This document shows, piece after piece, positions 1 to 8,926 of a DNA stretch of 64,000 bases. The DNA lies in contig CAZFBA010000001.1 in the NCBI GenBank assembly GCA_964517135.1, forward strand, positions 1 through 64,000. The letters are read 5' to 3'. The DNA comes from CAZFBA01 sp964517135 (GTDB taxonomy: Bacteria > Cyanobacteriota > Vampirovibrionia > JBFMGH01). Within the stretch, counting starts at the first letter, position 1. Each line of letters starts with the position of its first letter. Position numbers and translations under genes: made by a program. The notes under the pieces are model-generated. The model saw only the letters and a list, made by a program, of their open reading frames with translations, made no database searches and was not told where the DNA came from.

Positions 1-16
1 CACCCTACTGAATTCT

Positions 17-52
17 ATCAGCATATATTAATTATTTACGTGGAATGGTATA
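17..52 (+). repeat. 36-bp dispersed inverted repeat, left copy
   Basis: This 36-base segment recurs in inverted orientation at 37076-37111 with a single mismatch (position 47, g here against a there). It lies about 110 bases upstream of the Asn-rich gene at 163. It is AT-rich but not simple sequence, so a chance match of this length over 37 kb is improbable. It may be a regulatory site or the end of an intergenic element; no function can be assigned. Confidence 0.7.
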
Positions 53-162
53 GCACTTTGTATTTCAGAAAATATCATTTATTGACGGGTTTAAAAGTTT
101 AAATATACTGCGGCAGTGAGTTTGCAGCATTTATTATATTCATTATATGAGGAGGAATCATT

Positions 163-1629
163 ATGCAACTGAGGAGAGAAGATTTTTATCATCAAAAAAA
201 CAGCAATCACAGGCAAAAGAATATCTCTAAATGCAGGAAACATAATTGCAAAAAACCCGGTTTAGAAGCAACAAAAAATGATAATAACGTAATTACAATG
301 TCAAACGGATACAAAACTGCCCCCGGGAACACTAACAACAATAATAACTATAATAACCCTTGTGCACAACTTAATTTAAATAACAATAATGTTATGCAGA
401 ACGTTTTTAACTGCATAGGGCAACTGCTGAATACTGTAAATAATTTTATTCAGGGATTATTCAATAATTCAAATATAACAGGGCAATTTGGCAAAGATAA
501 TATACAAAATCAGCCTGCTTCAAACCCTTTTGGTGGAAGTCTTAACACATCTTCATCTCAAAATAATACCCCGTATGGCATGAATTTTAATGGTCATACC
601 AGCATACAGACTACAAATATATATAATAACAATATGTTGAATAATCAAACCCAGGAAAAAAAGATTACAGGCAATGATGCAGCCAATATCAGTAATCTCC
701 AGGGTCAATTTGATAAAAATTACAATCATGCAGAAGCTTTAAAAAAAGCAGGTTCCGGGGTATCTTATGATATGTACCGACAGAGGTATAATATTGAAGG
801 GCTTATCTCTATATATAAGGCAACAGGAGATAAGAAATATATCAATAACGCACTGGAACTTTCAGAAGCATACCAGAAAGCCGGTAAAGATATGGATGGT
901 GACGGTTATCTCGACTGGAAAAGCCCTACAGCCGGACAAAAATTTAATCACAGTCATCATGAATGGCGGGCAGCAGCAGGTATATCAGATGTAATCGGTG
1001 CTATTAAAACTGATCCGGCACTGGCAGAATTTAATAACCGGGCTGATAACCTGGCTAACTTTGTTGATAAGCATGTCTGGGATAAAGCTCATAACGTAAA
1101 AGGCCGCAACGGCAAAATCCAGGATACAGATAATACTCACTTTATTGGTCGTATGGGCTCAGTAGCAGTAAACATGTACAAAGCTACAGGTGATCCAAAA
1201 TACCGTGAATACATTGAAACAAAAGGACAACAGCTCAAAGATAGCCTAAAACTCGGTAGTGATGGCACATATAATATCAACATGACAACAAAAGGCGGAG
1301 AATTTGCAGATGTTAGCCATGCTGGTGACACTATAAACTTTATCGTTGAAGCAGCAAAAGCCGGTATTGTCTTTGATCAGACAGACCTGCAAAGGTTAGC
1401 AAAAACCGTTAAGACTAAAATGTGGAACGGAAAAGGATTCTCGGATATGATTAATGGCTCCAGCAGTTCTAAATATTCAGGGGTTGGCCAGCATCAGGAG
1501 GGCTGGGTGAAGCTGGCAGAATTTGACCCGGATCTGCAATCAATATATTTAAACTTTGTTAAGTCTCAAAAAGGCGCCATAGCGACAAATTTATCTGCAA
1601 ATCTGGCCCGCATACTCGCATACAACTAG
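163..1629 (+). CDS. Asn-rich protein with an alpha/alpha-toroid-like C-terminal domain
   Basis: I do not recognise a named family. The ATG is preceded by GGAGG at 7-base spacing, which fixes the start. No signal peptide or membrane segment is visible. Residues about 1-165 are basic and then low-complexity, rich in Asn, Gln and Ser (runs of NNNN). From about residue 180 the protein becomes regular, with paired helices such as GLISIYKATGDKKY, GSVAVNMYKATGDPKY and DVSHAGDTINFIVEAAKAG, which recall six-hairpin (alpha/alpha) toroids of glycan-active enzymes. A DMDGDGYLDW loop near residue 246 looks like an EF-hand or dockerin-type calcium site. A glycan-related extracellular role is inference only. 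The gene stands alone and ends at a good terminator. Confidence 0.85.
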   Translation: MQLRREDFYHQKNSNHRQKNISKCRKHNCKKPGLEATKNDNNVITMSNGYKTAPGNTNNNNNYNNPCAQLNLNNNNVMQNVFNCIGQLLNTVNNFIQGLFNNSNITGQFGKDNIQNQPASNPFGGSLNTSSSQNNTPYGMNFNGHTSIQTTNIYNNNMLNNQTQEKKITGNDAANISNLQGQFDKNYNHAEALKKAGSGVSYDMYRQRYNIEGLISIYKATGDKKYINNALELSEAYQKAGKDMDGDGYLDWKSPTAGQKFNHSHHEWRAAAGISDVIGAIKTDPALAEFNNRADNLANFVDKHVWDKAHNVKGRNGKIQDTDNTHFIGRMGSVAVNMYKATGDPKYREYIETKGQQLKDSLKLGSDGTYNINMTTKGGEFADVSHAGDTINFIVEAAKAGIVFDQTDLQRLAKTVKTKMWNGKGFSDMINGSSSSKYSGVGQHQEGWVKLAEFDPDLQSIYLNFVKSQKGAIATNLSANLARILAYN

Positions 1630-1692
1630 ATACGATATTTATTTTCCCGTTTAAGAGTATCGTGTTTATACTCTTTCCTCATTTTACCCGTT

Positions 1693-1745
1693 ATACCTGT
1701 GTTTTATCTTGCACCCCTCGTAAGTTAAAAGCACAGGTATTTTTT
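1693..1745 (+). terminator. Rho-independent terminator after the Asn-rich gene
   Basis: ATACCTGTG (1693-1701) pairs perfectly with CACAGGTAT (1732-1740) and is followed by five T. The loop can extend the stem by TTTTA/TAAAA with one bulge. A second perfect 8-bp hairpin, AAGAGTAT/ATACTCTT, lies just upstream at 1653-1675. Confidence 0.75.
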
Positions 1746-1778
1746 AAAATCCTGAATTTTAAGGATCAGTGCATAATA

Positions 1779-1808
1779 ACAAAAAATCTATTGTTAAAGT
1801 TATAGATT
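1779..1808 (-). terminator. Terminator of the CHASE2 kinase gene
   Basis: Read on the minus strand, AATCTAT pairs with ATAGATT across a 10-base loop (1785-1791 with 1802-1808) and runs into six T. The hairpin overlaps the stop codon of the kinase gene. The two terminators at 1693-1808 separate convergent genes. Confidence 0.6.
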
Positions 1809-4137
1809 AGTCTTTTTTATTATTATACAGTGGTAAAACAAAGCTTATACTGAAGCCGTTATCACCTTCGTGATTTATAAAAACTTTGCCACCGTGCATT
1901 TTAACAATTTTTCTAACTATAGATAACCCCAGCCCGCTACCTTCAACATGATGTCCGGAATTATTTCGTGATCTATAAAAGGTCTCAAAAACTTTTTCTC
2001 TATCTTCTGCTGGTATGCCGGGGCCTTTATTGATAATAGTTGTTTTTAGTTCAGTATCACTGGCATTAAGATTAATGTAAACAGTTTCTCCTTGAGGGGA
2101 ATATTTCAGGGCATTTGAAATCAGGTTGTTTAGCACAATAAGAATATATTCTTTATCGCAAGGAAACGAAATAATTTCGCTACAGTTAAAAACAATTTCA
2201 ATTTCTTTTTTTTGTGCTACTGGCAACTGTAAAGAGATACTCTGTTGAATTAATTCAGAAATATTGCAGGGTTTTATATTCAATGACACCATATTAGCTT
2301 CCAGACGGCTTAAGTTGAGAAAGTTATTCACTACATCTATTAGTGTGTCTGTCGTATGGATAATATTTTGTATGTTTTCAACTTTCTTATCATCATTATC
2401 AAGATAAAATGTTCCTTCTGCATTGAGCTTGATAGCTGTTAGAGGTGTTTTTAACTCATGACTGACCATTTTAACCATATCAGATTTTAATCTGTCAAGC
2501 TGCTTCAAATCTGTAATATCATTAAAGACTGCTACATATTTTGCCTTATCTGTTGAAATTGCTGTTATCTGACAGGTGAAAAATTGTTTTTCCAGCTGAA
2601 TTTCTGTTTTATAAATTTTTTCCTGTTTAATTATTTCCTGTATTTCATCAAAGTTAATATCAGGTAATAATGATGAAATATGTTTATTAAGAATAATATC
2701 TTTGTTATATCCACCTGGCATAAGAATATTGCACCAGATTATTGTCCCTGTATGGTTAATAACAACTATACCATTGTTAACACCATCTATAATTGCTTTT
2801 ATAGTCTCTCTATCAGCATGAATAACATTTAAAAGTGTTGTTAGTGTTTTTACTCTGTTATCTATATCAGGTGGAATATCAGCAACAGGAAGGCTTTTAT
2901 CAGATTCCCTGATTTTATTAAATGTTTTAATTACCTCATCATCAATACTGAAGGTAGTTAGAAAGATTGAAAGCCCTGCTGAAACGACAATAAGAACAAG
3001 CGGCAAAACCACAGGATACCACAGAGCAAAGTATTTAAAGAGAATATATGTTACCAGCGCAGGTATAATAAGAAATATGACAAAATAAAGCCCCTGAACA
3101 ACTACCTTTTTTCGCTGTATAACAGCCAGAAATAGCATTACCAGCATTAGAGAAGTTATATAAACAATAATAGTATGAACTTTATCCAGCCCTCTGTAGT
3201 TAATCAGGCTATCAATAATCTGTGCTTGAAGCTCAACAGCTGATGACGGCCTGCCGTTTATACCTGTAAAAGGAGTAGCAAATAAAGTAGCAATATATTG
3301 ATCTGTCAGGCCTATTAGAACAATCTTTCCGGCAAAATAATCTTTCTTTACCCTGTTGTTAATAACATCAACCAGAGATAAATGCTTAAACTGTTTCAAT
3401 GGCCGCTGATAATCAATCAAAATGGAATTATTTATAGAGTACCCTGTTTTATCAGGAGAAAGCCTGCCTGCATTATTCAAATGCCTTAATCCCCGTGGAA
3501 TCGATTTCTGGTTGTCTTTTAAATACTCATAATAAAGCCGCAAAACCTCAAGAGAAAACGCTGGATAATACTTATAAGGCTGAAAACTAAATACTATACT
3601 ACTTTTAGATGCATCTATTAAAGTATGACCCTGATTGACCAGCGGAAATATTGTCTTAACAGGCACCTGAAGAGTTGTCTTTTCAAGCTTTTTTGTTTTA
3701 TACTCGGGTATTATGACAGTTGCAGGAAACGATTGCATTACGTCATAAAGTTTTTGATCTATATCAGGGTTATTTTTTTCAGTAAAAGCAATGGTTAAGC
3801 CAACTACTGCCGGGTTTTCGGGCAGAATTACATTCAATAAACGCATAAAAATTTCTCTATCAGGAGGCCATTTGCCAATTTGAGACAGAGATTTTTTATC
3901 AAACCCTATAATAACTAGCTCTTCTGAAGGTTCTAACTTCTGATTTGCCAGCAGCAGATTTAAATATATACGTTCATTAATGGCGTTAAAGCCACCTGAG
4001 TGGTTCATAATCAGAACCAGAATAATCGCAACACCAAATATGAAATGGTTTTGAAGTTTCATCTCAAATACCTGAAAATATAACTTTTTTATTAAACCAC
4101 AAAAATATTCTTTTACATTTGCTTGAGAGTATTTCAT
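1807..4137 (-). CDS. CHASE2-PAS sensor histidine kinase
   Basis: A membrane sensor kinase that autophosphorylates on His and passes phosphate to a response regulator. Order of domains: N-terminal membrane segment; extracytoplasmic CHASE2 domain (about 45-320; GFDKKSLSQIGKWPPDR and the GKIVLIGLT stretch are typical); three closely spaced membrane helices (about 325-415); PAS domain (about 440-545); HisKA with SHELKTP at about 559; HATPase with NNLISNALKYSP near 672, GPGIP, and GSGLGLS near 735. No receiver domain is attached. An in-frame ATG at 4062 with an upstream AGG is an alternative start; 4137 has no clear ribosome site. The gene is divergent from the pilin gene at 4249, sharing about 110 bases. 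The signal sensed is unknown, and the lone receiver at 56460 is a possible but unproven partner. Confidence 0.93.
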   Translation of the reverse strand: MKYSQANVKEYFCGLIKKLYFQVFEMKLQNHFIFGVAIILVLIMNHSGGFNAINERIYLNLLLANQKLEPSEELVIIGFDKKSLSQIGKWPPDREIFMRLLNVILPENPAVVGLTIAFTEKNNPDIDQKLYDVMQSFPATVIIPEYKTKKLEKTTLQVPVKTIFPLVNQGHTLIDASKSSIVFSFQPYKYYPAFSLEVLRLYYEYLKDNQKSIPRGLRHLNNAGRLSPDKTGYSINNSILIDYQRPLKQFKHLSLVDVINNRVKKDYFAGKIVLIGLTDQYIATLFATPFTGINGRPSSAVELQAQIIDSLINYRGLDKVHTIIVYITSLMLVMLFLAVIQRKKVVVQGLYFVIFLIIPALVTYILFKYFALWYPVVLPLVLIVVSAGLSIFLTTFSIDDEVIKTFNKIRESDKSLPVADIPPDIDNRVKTLTTLLNVIHADRETIKAIIDGVNNGIVVINHTGTIIWCNILMPGGYNKDIILNKHISSLLPDINFDEIQEIIKQEKIYKTEIQLEKQFFTCQITAISTDKAKYVAVFNDITDLKQLDRLKSDMVKMVSHELKTPLTAIKLNAEGTFYLDNDDKKVENIQNIIHTTDTLIDVVNNFLNLSRLEANMVSLNIKPCNISELIQQSISLQLPVAQKKEIEIVFNCSEIISFPCDKEYILIVLNNLISNALKYSPQGETVYINLNASDTELKTTIINKGPGIPAEDREKVFETFYRSRNNSGHHVEGSGLGLSIVRKIVKMHGGKVFINHEGDNGFSISFVLPLYNNKKD

Positions 4138-4183
4138 AGATAAATATAATGAAAAAATCTATTTAAACTGTTATAAAAATTGT

Positions 4184-4189
4184 TATAAT
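4184..4189 (+). promoter_or_regulatory. Possible -10 element for the pilin gene at 4249
   Basis: A perfect TATAAT lies about 60 bases before the pilin start in the divergent intergenic region. No convincing -35 hexamer is seen 16-18 bases upstream, so the call is weak in this AT-rich stretch. Confidence 0.3.
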
Positions 4190-4248
4190 GAAATAAATAT
4201 TTGTTAAAGATTTATCAATTTAAATTGTTAACTTTCTGAGATTTTTAT

Positions 4249-5295
4249 ATGAGTAAGTTGAACAAATACAGATGGGCTAAAAAGTCCTGTTACAGGGGCA
4301 ATTCACTAACCCAGTATGCAATAATAATAGCACTAATAGCACTTTTACTTGTGCCGGTATTTTTAATTCTCGGTCAGAATATCGTCAACTATTTTGCCGG
4401 GCTTGATAAGGGTCTTGGGGAAAGAAAAAACGATCATTCAACTGTTTCTAATGATCAATTACCTGCGAATATGACAAATATGGCAGGCGGATCACTTGGC
4501 GGTACCCCTGATAAGCCTGTAGAAAAATGCCAGGATAACGAATGTGTTATAGATTTTGGTGAATTTGTCCTCAGTGGTGTGCCTGAAAACTTCAGTGATT
4601 ATGTTCGCACTAGCGGTAACTCAGGTGGCACAAAAAAACTGGTACAATTGCTTTATCAGATGGCTGACCAGCTTGCTGAAACAGGTGATACAGACAATTC
4701 TTTAGAAATTAAAAAACTAGCAACTCTCGGGCATAATATTGCTCTGCTTGAGAATGAAGTTGAAAAGAGAGTTATTGCTTGTGATAGAGATCAAACTTGT
4801 GTTCAAAACCTGCTTAAAGAAGTTATTTTAAAACCTGATGGGTATGATGAATCTTATTATGAGTTTAATCCCAATTTGTCTTATAACTATATGAGTGTTA
4901 TGGTGTCAGCTGGTAGTGTCTTAGCATATAAAATGGATGGTTCATCTGTTTATGAAGAGACCTTAAAGAATAATAGTCCTGCTGCATTGTTTTTAGAGCA
5001 ATTTGAATCCTTGAAGGCTTCTAATATTAGTGAAGCTAACAAAGCAGTTATCGAAGTTCTATATAGAGAAATAGGTTATCTTGGTGAAATTGTTGAATTT
5101 GGCCTGTTCAATTCCAGTGGCAAAACAGGAACCCATTATACTGACGCTGTATCAGGTGAGTCTATTCCTTATCCTGAAATAGAGTCACCATTTGATGTTT
5201 TTTATGATTATCAGCCAGTGGCATTGACTCATTTTGATTCTGCCTTAATCTGTGCTACAGGAAAATACACCGATAGTGGTGTTAAGTGTGATTAA
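4249..5295 (+). CDS. Large Flp-like pilin, Gln at +5, Cys-module family
   Basis: A short basic leader ends at Gly17, followed by NSLTQYAIIIALIALLL, the layout of a type IV/Flp prepilin (cleavage after Gly, then a hydrophobic helix). The mature +5 residue is Gln22 instead of the usual Glu; +6 is Tyr as in Flp pilins. At 348 aa it is far longer than a Flp pilin (about 50-80 aa). After the helix come an SLGGTP linker, Cys94-x4-Cys99 followed by DFGEF, a helical middle with Cys pair CDRDQTC, and a C-terminal CATGK...C motif. The same modules occur in the proteins starting at 53157 and, in part, 37268. Probably an exported surface-fibre or minor pilin subunit; no assembly genes are in the window. 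Confidence 0.85.
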   Translation: MSKLNKYRWAKKSCYRGNSLTQYAIIIALIALLLVPVFLILGQNIVNYFAGLDKGLGERKNDHSTVSNDQLPANMTNMAGGSLGGTPDKPVEKCQDNECVIDFGEFVLSGVPENFSDYVRTSGNSGGTKKLVQLLYQMADQLAETGDTDNSLEIKKLATLGHNIALLENEVEKRVIACDRDQTCVQNLLKEVILKPDGYDESYYEFNPNLSYNYMSVMVSAGSVLAYKMDGSSVYEETLKNNSPAALFLEQFESLKASNISEANKAVIEVLYREIGYLGEIVEFGLFNSSGKTGTHYTDAVSGESIPYPEIESPFDVFYDYQPVALTHFDSALICATGKYTDSGVKCD

Positions 5296-5315
5296 AACCT
5301 GTTATGCTTATATTT

Positions 5316-6533
5316 TTATCTTCTACTCAGAGGGCGTCTTGACGGATACATTTTCTGCTCTGCAAAATACGTCAAAGCTACTGATGACAATAGCTTAACA
5401 CCGTGTCCTATAGCCTTTTCATCTATATCAAACATACTGTTATGAAGCGGATAAGATGTATTTTCGCCTCCGGTACCAATCCTGACAAGCATGCCGGGTG
5501 CATGCCAGAGATAGCAAGAAAAGTCTTCTGCGCCCATGCTGGGGTGTTTAATAAGGTATACTGATTCTTTGCCAAGAATGTTTTCTGTACACTTTTCAGT
5601 TATAGTTGCAAGTATTTCGTCATTAACGACCGGTGGAGCTCCAAAGTGCCAGTCAATTTCAATTTCTGCACCGAAGCTAGATGCTATGCTGGTAGATAAA
5701 TCTCTTATTATCTCAGGTATTTTATCCCTTATTTGCTGGTCAAAAACTCTTACCGTACCTTCAAATTCAACCTCACCACTAATAATATTGGGGGCTGACC
5801 CACCAGAGATCTTACCAACAGATAAAACAATAGGCTGTCTTGGGTCAAATTTCATATAAACATATGAGTATAAAGAATTTAAAATTTGTGTGGTAACGTA
5901 TATAGCATCAACAGAGTTATGAGGTCTGGCTGAATGGCCACTTTTACCTTTTATGGTGATTTTAAAAGCATCTGTCGCAGATGTAATAGGCCCATAGCGT
6001 ATACCAACCTTACCTGTTGGCAGTTCAGGCAGGGCATGAACAGTCCAGATAGCCTGAACATCTTCCATGGCACCGGCTTTAATAATATATGATGCTCCTC
6101 CTTCAGTGCTTTCTTCAGAAGGTTGAAAAATAAACTTTACAGAACCTTCTATTTCGTCTTTTATGGTTGCCAGAGTTCTTGCAAGACCGGTAATAACAGT
6201 CATATTAAAATCATGGCCGCACGCATGCATTACTCCTGGAACTGTAGAAGCATAAGGACATATTTTCTTATCCTGTAGCGGCAGGGCGTCCATATCGGCC
6301 CTGAAAGCTATCATCGGAAATCTTGACTTTCCTCCAAGCACAGCAACTACACCGGGCCCTGCTTCCGTTTCTAAAAGCTTGGCCTCAATGCCCACGTCAT
6401 CCAGTTTTTTTAACAAAACCCTTGCCGTACCATACTCTTTGCCTGACAGCTCGGGGTTTTTATGAAACAATCGCCTGAGTTCTATCAATTCATCTTCGAT
6501 GGAATCAACGTATGAATGGAGTTTTTCTATCAT
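5316..6533 (-). CDS. M20-family amidohydrolase (hippurate/IAA-amino-acid hydrolase type)
   Basis: A cytoplasmic metallo-amidohydrolase of 405 aa that cleaves an N-acyl or amide bond of an amino acid derivative. The family signatures are in place: LRRLFHKNPELSGKE at the N terminus, DMDALPL, the metal-binding HACGHDFNMTVI, PSEESTEGGASYII with the catalytic Glu pair, SGHSARPH in the dimerisation domain, and GAEDFSCY near the end. It lies 18 bases downstream of the YbdK-like ligase, so the two are probably co-transcribed and may act on the same gamma-glutamyl or amide compound. That link is inference. The exact substrate cannot be told from sequence, as the family includes N-acetyldiaminopimelate, hippurate and auxin-conjugate hydrolases. 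Confidence 0.92.
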   Translation of the reverse strand: MIEKLHSYVDSIEDELIELRRLFHKNPELSGKEYGTARVLLKKLDDVGIEAKLLETEAGPGVVAVLGGKSRFPMIAFRADMDALPLQDKKICPYASTVPGVMHACGHDFNMTVITGLARTLATIKDEIEGSVKFIFQPSEESTEGGASYIIKAGAMEDVQAIWTVHALPELPTGKVGIRYGPITSATDAFKITIKGKSGHSARPHNSVDAIYVTTQILNSLYSYVYMKFDPRQPIVLSVGKISGGSAPNIISGEVEFEGTVRVFDQQIRDKIPEIIRDLSTSIASSFGAEIEIDWHFGAPPVVNDEILATITEKCTENILGKESVYLIKHPSMGAEDFSCYLWHAPGMLVRIGTGGENTSYPLHNSMFDIDEKAIGHGVKLLSSVALTYFAEQKMYPSRRPLSRR

Positions 6534-6551
6534 CTCTTTCTCAGTAAAAAA

Positions 6552-7673
6552 TTAAGCCAGACACAGTGTGTTATGTTTTAGTTCTTCGACCAGAGATTCA
6601 ACAACTTTAGGGAAAGAGTTTGTTTTTTGATATACTAAACGCTGTCTTTGAGAGCTGGTGCCGTTTTTAAGAATTTTTTGTATGCCTTCAAGTTCATGAC
6701 TGCAATTTAGTTTTGAGGCTGTCTCAGAAAGTTTATCGAGCAGGTCTTCAACATAAGCCCTAACAGGTATTTTATTGCCTGTCATGTCAATTAATTCAGC
6801 CTCTATGCCTCTTCTAATGGCCCGCCAGCGGTTTTCTTTCACTATCATATATGGCAGAAGAATCATTTCTTCGTTAGCGTCGTATAAATCTGAGAGCCGT
6901 GCAGCAATACACTGTATTAAAGCAGTCAGCGCAACTGTTTCATCGATAGTAGGCAATACATCGCAGGTTCTAACTTCTATAGTACCGAAATTAGGGTGTG
7001 GTCTTACATCCCACCAGATTTCTCTTATAGTCTTTATGGATTCAGCTTTGTGTAAAAGCATCATAATTCTGCGGTATTCGTGCCAGCAATGCAGGTATGA
7101 CGGCATGCCTGCATTAGGGAGGGTTTCAAATATTTTGGGCCTTAATGATGCCAGACCACTGTCAGAACCGGTCCAGTATGGGCCGCTGGTGGTAAGGGCA
7201 AACAGTACAGGTAGATAGCTTATCATAGAGTTGTTTATATATATTGCTTTTTCAGGACTATTAACCCCGACGTGTACGTGCAGGCCAAAAGTCAGCATTC
7301 TTCTTGCAAGATATTGAATATCATCCAGCAGTTTCTGATAACGTGGATCAGGGAAAGGCTGTTGATCTTTCCAGGATGAAAAGGGGTGCGTTGAAGCCCC
7401 TGCCAGCTCAAACCCGCAGTCAGAAGCGTGTTTTTGTAGTATGCCCACTCTCAGATTGAGCTCATCTCTAACCTGATCAATATTTTCGCATACATCTGTA
7501 TTGATTTCTATGACACTCTGAAAGAGTTCTTGCTTGATGTGTGGATCCCCCTGGGCTTTTTCGAGTATTTGTGGTGAACCTGAGGCCAGTTCTTTTGTTT
7601 CCGGGTTAATTATTTGAAGTTCTATTTCTACACCGAGAGTGTTAGGCCTTGAAGAATTGAAAGTTAAATCCAT
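6552..7673 (-). CDS. ybdK: YbdK-type carboxylate-amine ligase (glutamate-cysteine ligase family 2)
   Basis: An ATP-dependent ligase of the GCS2 family that joins a carboxylate (often gamma-glutamyl) to an amine. NTLGVEIELQIINPET at the N terminus, GASTHPFSSW, TFGLHVHVGV, and WWDVRPHPNFGTIEVR are characteristic. I chose the ATG at 7673 because AGGA sits 8 bases upstream and the protein is then 373 aa, very close to E. coli YbdK; a longer reading from 7703 adds ten residues. It is the first gene of a pair with the M20 hydrolase. The true substrate of this family is generally unknown; weak glutamate-cysteine ligase activity has been reported for YbdK. Confidence 0.9.
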   Translation of the reverse strand: MDLTFNSSRPNTLGVEIELQIINPETKELASGSPQILEKAQGDPHIKQELFQSVIEINTDVCENIDQVRDELNLRVGILQKHASDCGFELAGASTHPFSSWKDQQPFPDPRYQKLLDDIQYLARRMLTFGLHVHVGVNSPEKAIYINNSMISYLPVLFALTTSGPYWTGSDSGLASLRPKIFETLPNAGMPSYLHCWHEYRRIMMLLHKAESIKTIREIWWDVRPHPNFGTIEVRTCDVLPTIDETVALTALIQCIAARLSDLYDANEEMILLPYMIVKENRWRAIRRGIEAELIDMTGNKIPVRAYVEDLLDKLSETASKLNCSHELEGIQKILKNGTSSQRQRLVYQKTNSFPKVVESLVEELKHNTLCLA

Positions 7674-7897
7674 GCAATACATCCTATCTTTCATTATTAG
7701 CATTATTATTATTCATACACCATCAATTTGCAACAATTTATTAGTAAAAAATAAGCTCAGAGGGTATAGCGATATCATTTAAGATCGTTAAATGCCAGAA
7801 AATAATTATGATTCAAGGTTTTTTGCACAGCGAAAAAATGTTACAGAATATTATGACTGTAGCATTGCTTTTGATAAATTAAGTCAGGAGCAATTTG

Positions 7898-8770
7898 TTA
7901 ATCCCACCAGAAATACCAGTATTGAGAATCAAGCAGTGTTTCTGCCAGAGCTGCTATAGTTCCTGTGCCCTGATCAACAATGTCATTACAATAGAAATAA
8001 TGAACTAAGGCCAGTTCTTTGGCTTCTTCTCTTGTTTTAGGGGGCTTTAAAACTTTTGCTTCTATGGTATCTCCTGAAACGCCTACAATATATGCACCGT
8101 AATTTTCTTCCCAGTGTCGCCATAAGGCACAATGAACATCAGGTTCAGGGCATTCGTTCCATCCACCGTATTTTAAGCTTGCTGGTATATGCCATGATTT
8201 TTCTGCCGGCACTGAAATTAATAATGCTTCTTTTAAATATCCTTTTCCCAGAATTTTACGGCATAATATATATTGATTATTCTCTTTAAACTTGCCTTCC
8301 CACTGGCCAAATAAGTCTTCTTTCTCTTCATTAGATAAACCTTGAAAGTAGTCTTTTTTTCTTTTTTCTACAAATGATTTCAAGTTAAATTGATAAGATT
8401 TTTCAATAATTGCTTCAGTAGTTAAATTTGTAAAGTTTTGACATTCTATTAGAAGATTGAGGCTACTTTTTTCTCCTGCCATAAGCCAGCGAGGGTTTTC
8501 CCTTTGCTCAAAACTTTTAAGCGCCTTTTCTTCTGCTTTCAGACCTGACAATATTTCACTATTAATATTGTGTATGGCTAACTCTGAAAAACCTATTTCT
8601 TTTTCTTGCTTAATAACGTCATTATTTGCTGAATTAACTAATATTTTCTCTAATAGATTTTTCAGTAAATATTTCCAGCAAAGCATTATAATAATTATTA
8701 TTAGTATAATTATTGTTAATGCAAGAATAATCGAAAAAATATCCATAAAAACAAAATTCTCCATATTCAT
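7898..8770 (-). CDS. Membrane-anchored DUF4253 protein
   Basis: The N terminus is a single very hydrophobic helix (about residues 9-35, rich in Ile), so the protein is membrane-anchored. The C-terminal ~100 residues match my recollection of DUF4253: CPEPDVHCALWRHWEE, NYGAYIVGVSGDTIE, KPPKTREEAKELALVHYFYC and a final WYFWWD. DUF4253 has no established biochemical role but is often seen near toxin-immunity or polymorphic loci. The gene is alone on its strand, and the repeat unit at 8772 abuts its start codon. An alternative ATG at 8746 has a GGAG upstream at rather long spacing. The middle section (about 50-190) is unrecognised. Confidence 0.85.
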   Translation of the reverse strand: MNMENFVFMDIFSIILALTIIILIIIIIMLCWKYLLKNLLEKILVNSANNDVIKQEKEIGFSELAIHNINSEILSGLKAEEKALKSFEQRENPRWLMAGEKSSLNLLIECQNFTNLTTEAIIEKSYQFNLKSFVEKRKKDYFQGLSNEEKEDLFGQWEGKFKENNQYILCRKILGKGYLKEALLISVPAEKSWHIPASLKYGGWNECPEPDVHCALWRHWEENYGAYIVGVSGDTIEAKVLKPPKTREEAKELALVHYFYCNDIVDQGTGTIAALAETLLDSQYWYFWWD

Positions 8771-8771
8771 T

Positions 8772-8808
8772 ACTGTCCGGTTAAATTTTTTCTGAGGGTT
8801 TGGTTTTT
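8772..8808 (+). repeat. CCGGTTAAA-type dispersed repeat end, copy 1
   Basis: The unit CCGGTTAAATTTTTTCTGAG followed by GGTTTGGTTTT recurs at 19285-19320, 52349-52375 and 56061-56100, always intergenic. It may mark one terminus of a decayed element whose other end is the AGAGGTTCC motif seen at 52541-52605 and 56100-56136. Confidence 0.7.
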
Positions 8809-8926
8809 GGGCCCGTTTCTTAAATTTTACTTCCTATAAAATTTTCTAATCCAAAACAGATATTATGACAGGTTTTATACATCTAAATAAAATCTTTTAC
8901 CGGATACCAGTGCTCCAGGTTAAAAA

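Noticed and set aside
6775..7218. 147-codon plus-strand frame in the ybdK region
   Set aside because: Antisense to conserved GCS2 motifs; no ribosome site or recognisable product.
7792..7959. A 55-codon frame (MPENNYDSRFFAQRKN...) on the plus strand
   Set aside because: Its amino acid mix looks plausible, but its second half runs antisense through the DUF4253 gene and no ribosome site precedes it. It could be a gene fragment, but I cannot support it.
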